From the NCBI GenBank assembly GCA_002333425.1, contig DDBL01000117.1:13682-19734 (forward strand): DNA of 6,053 nt. Direction: 5' to 3'. Source of the DNA: Leptospiraceae bacterium UBA2033 (GTDB lineage Bacteria; Spirochaetota; Leptospiria; Leptospirales; Leptospiraceae). The translations under genes were made by a program, and so were the position numbers. Of the stretch, positions 5,223-6,053 are shown in pieces; the first letter of the stretch is position 1; every line of letters begins with the position of its first letter. A model generated the notes under the pieces. The model searched no databases and was not told where the DNA came from. It was given only the letters and a program-made list of their open reading frames with translations.

Positions 5223-6053
5223 TCACTTCCTCACCTCATACTCAATCCCCTTGTAATTCTGAAATATATATGACTCCATGTTTGTCTTTTGTAAATAATC
5301 TGTGGGTAATGGGACTTTGCCTCCACCGCCGGTGAGGTCAGCAACGTAAGAAGGAATGGTAATACCGCTATTAAAACCGCGGACTTTTTTCATCAGGGCA
5401 ATTCCTTCACTAATGGGAACTCTAAAGTGAGAGCTTCCGAAGACTTCATCGCATTGGTGGAGATAATAGGGCTTAACTCCCATTTTTACGAGTGCGTAAT
5501 TTAGGGCAGATAGCTTTTCGGGTGTGTCGTTGATGTCTCGCATGAGAACGGTTTGGTTTAAAACAGTCATATGGGCTTTGGTCGAAAGTCGTTTTATGGC
5601 TTCTGCTGCATCTGCCGTGCATTCGGCAGCAGAATTAAAATGAGTTACCATAAAAAGCGGGAAGAATTCGGCTAGTCCTTCGCAGAGTTCGTCTGTGATT
5701 CGAAAGGGAAGGGTAACAGGATAACGTGTATGAATTCGGATATGATTTAGGTGTGGAATCTTTTTTAATTCGCGGATAATATAGAGTATCTGGTTATCTG
5801 ATAGAGAAAGTGGATCGCCACCAGAGAGGATTACTTCTTTTAGCTCTGTATGAGTTTGGAAGTATTCGAGTGCTTTGTCCCAATCTTCCGAGCGCGGAGT
5901 ATTACTACTTTCTCCCACTTTTCGTTTGCGTGTGCAGAATCTGCAGAACACAGCGCAATTGTGCGATAGATACCAGAGCGCTCTGTCAGGGTAACGATGC
6001 GTAACCCCTTTTACTGGCATATGAGCTTCTTCGCCTAGTGGGTCGATTCGTTC
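5223..6053 (-). CDS. kamA: KamA-family radical SAM lysine 2,3-aminomutase, 5' end outside the window
   Basis: Radical-SAM, PLP-dependent aminomutase. KamA converts L-lysine to beta-lysine; the related EpmB acts on lysine for elongation factor P modification. The frame stays open for 11 codons (ERIDPLGEEAH) above the internal ATG at 6018-6020 to the window edge, so that Met is not the start and the N-terminal portion is missing. Counting from it: the cluster motif Cys22-x3-Cys26-x2-Cys29 (CAVFCRFC), a SAM-binding SGGDPLSLSD at 66-75, and the PLP lysine Lys235 in GGGGK. Asp191 and Asp228 lie 44 and 7 residues before that lysine, the same spacing as the substrate-binding Asp293 and Asp330 of clostridial KamA, which favours lysine as substrate. 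The protein ends soon after the FQNYKGIEYEV segment and lacks the zinc-binding cysteine tail of the clostridial enzyme. Free-lysine enzyme versus EpmB-like role is undecided. Confidence 0.88.
   Translation of the reverse strand, partial: ERIDPLGEEAHMPVKGVTHRYPDRALWYLSHNCAVFCRFCTRKRKVGESSNTPRSEDWDKALEYFQTHTELKEVILSGGDPLSLSDNQILYIIRELKKIPHLNHIRIHTRYPVTLPFRITDELCEGLAEFFPLFMVTHFNSAAECTADAAEAIKRLSTKAHMTVLNQTVLMRDINDTPEKLSALNYALVKMGVKPYYLHQCDEVFGSSHFRVPISEGIALMKKVRGFNSGITIPSYVADLTGGGGKVPLPTDYLQKTNMESYIFQNYKGIEYEVRK

Noticed and set aside
4989..5335. Two overlapping plus-strand frames in and beyond the gap after the PIN toxin
   Set aside because: They read through the palindromic repeat and the antisense of the aminomutase end; composition is not protein-like.

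Overview
The window is AT-rich and gene-dense. Base composition, the FmdB-type zinc-ribbon protein, the short KamA-type aminomutase, the paired PIN-toxin loci and the dispersed palindromic repeats suggest a Leptospira-like spirochaete. That assignment is an inference from protein style, because no rRNA or other decisive marker is present.

Layout from left to right. A small zinc-ribbon protein of the FmdB family lies on the minus strand (53-349). A 460-base gap to the next recognised gene follows. It holds an imperfect palindromic element of about 219 bp (413-631) and, after it, a short plus-strand frame (657-830) that reads like coding sequence and runs into the start of a histone-deacetylase-superfamily hydrolase (817-1764). 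That hydrolase is convergent, with a 7-base gap, to a minus-strand toxin-antitoxin pair: a ribbon-helix-helix antitoxin (2161-2427) and a VapC-type PIN ribonuclease (1772-2164). Divergent from the pair is a 578-residue polytopic membrane protein that resembles GT-C glycosyltransferases (2534-4270). Directly downstream is a second toxin-antitoxin pair of a different class: a Phd/YefM-type antitoxin (4360-4608) and a PIN toxin (4609-4995). A second palindromic repeat (5047-5193) fills the gap before a convergent radical-SAM lysine 2,3-aminomutase family gene (5223-6053), which is cut by the right edge.

The most notable pattern is regulatory. The two toxin-antitoxin loci encode unrelated antitoxin folds, yet their promoter regions are built almost identically. 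Each has a perfect TTGACA box, then a 22-bp inverted repeat (7-bp arms, 8-bp gap) that ends at or just inside the antitoxin start codon. In each, 28 or 29 bases separate the box from the ATG, and there is no Shine-Dalgarno sequence. This suggests autorepressed, leaderless antitoxin mRNAs. The membrane glycosyltransferase-like gene is bracketed by these two loci.

Nothing here amounts to a clear new defence or biosynthetic system. The items most worth following up are the shared operator architecture, the small frame upstream of the deacetylase, and the two palindromic elements.
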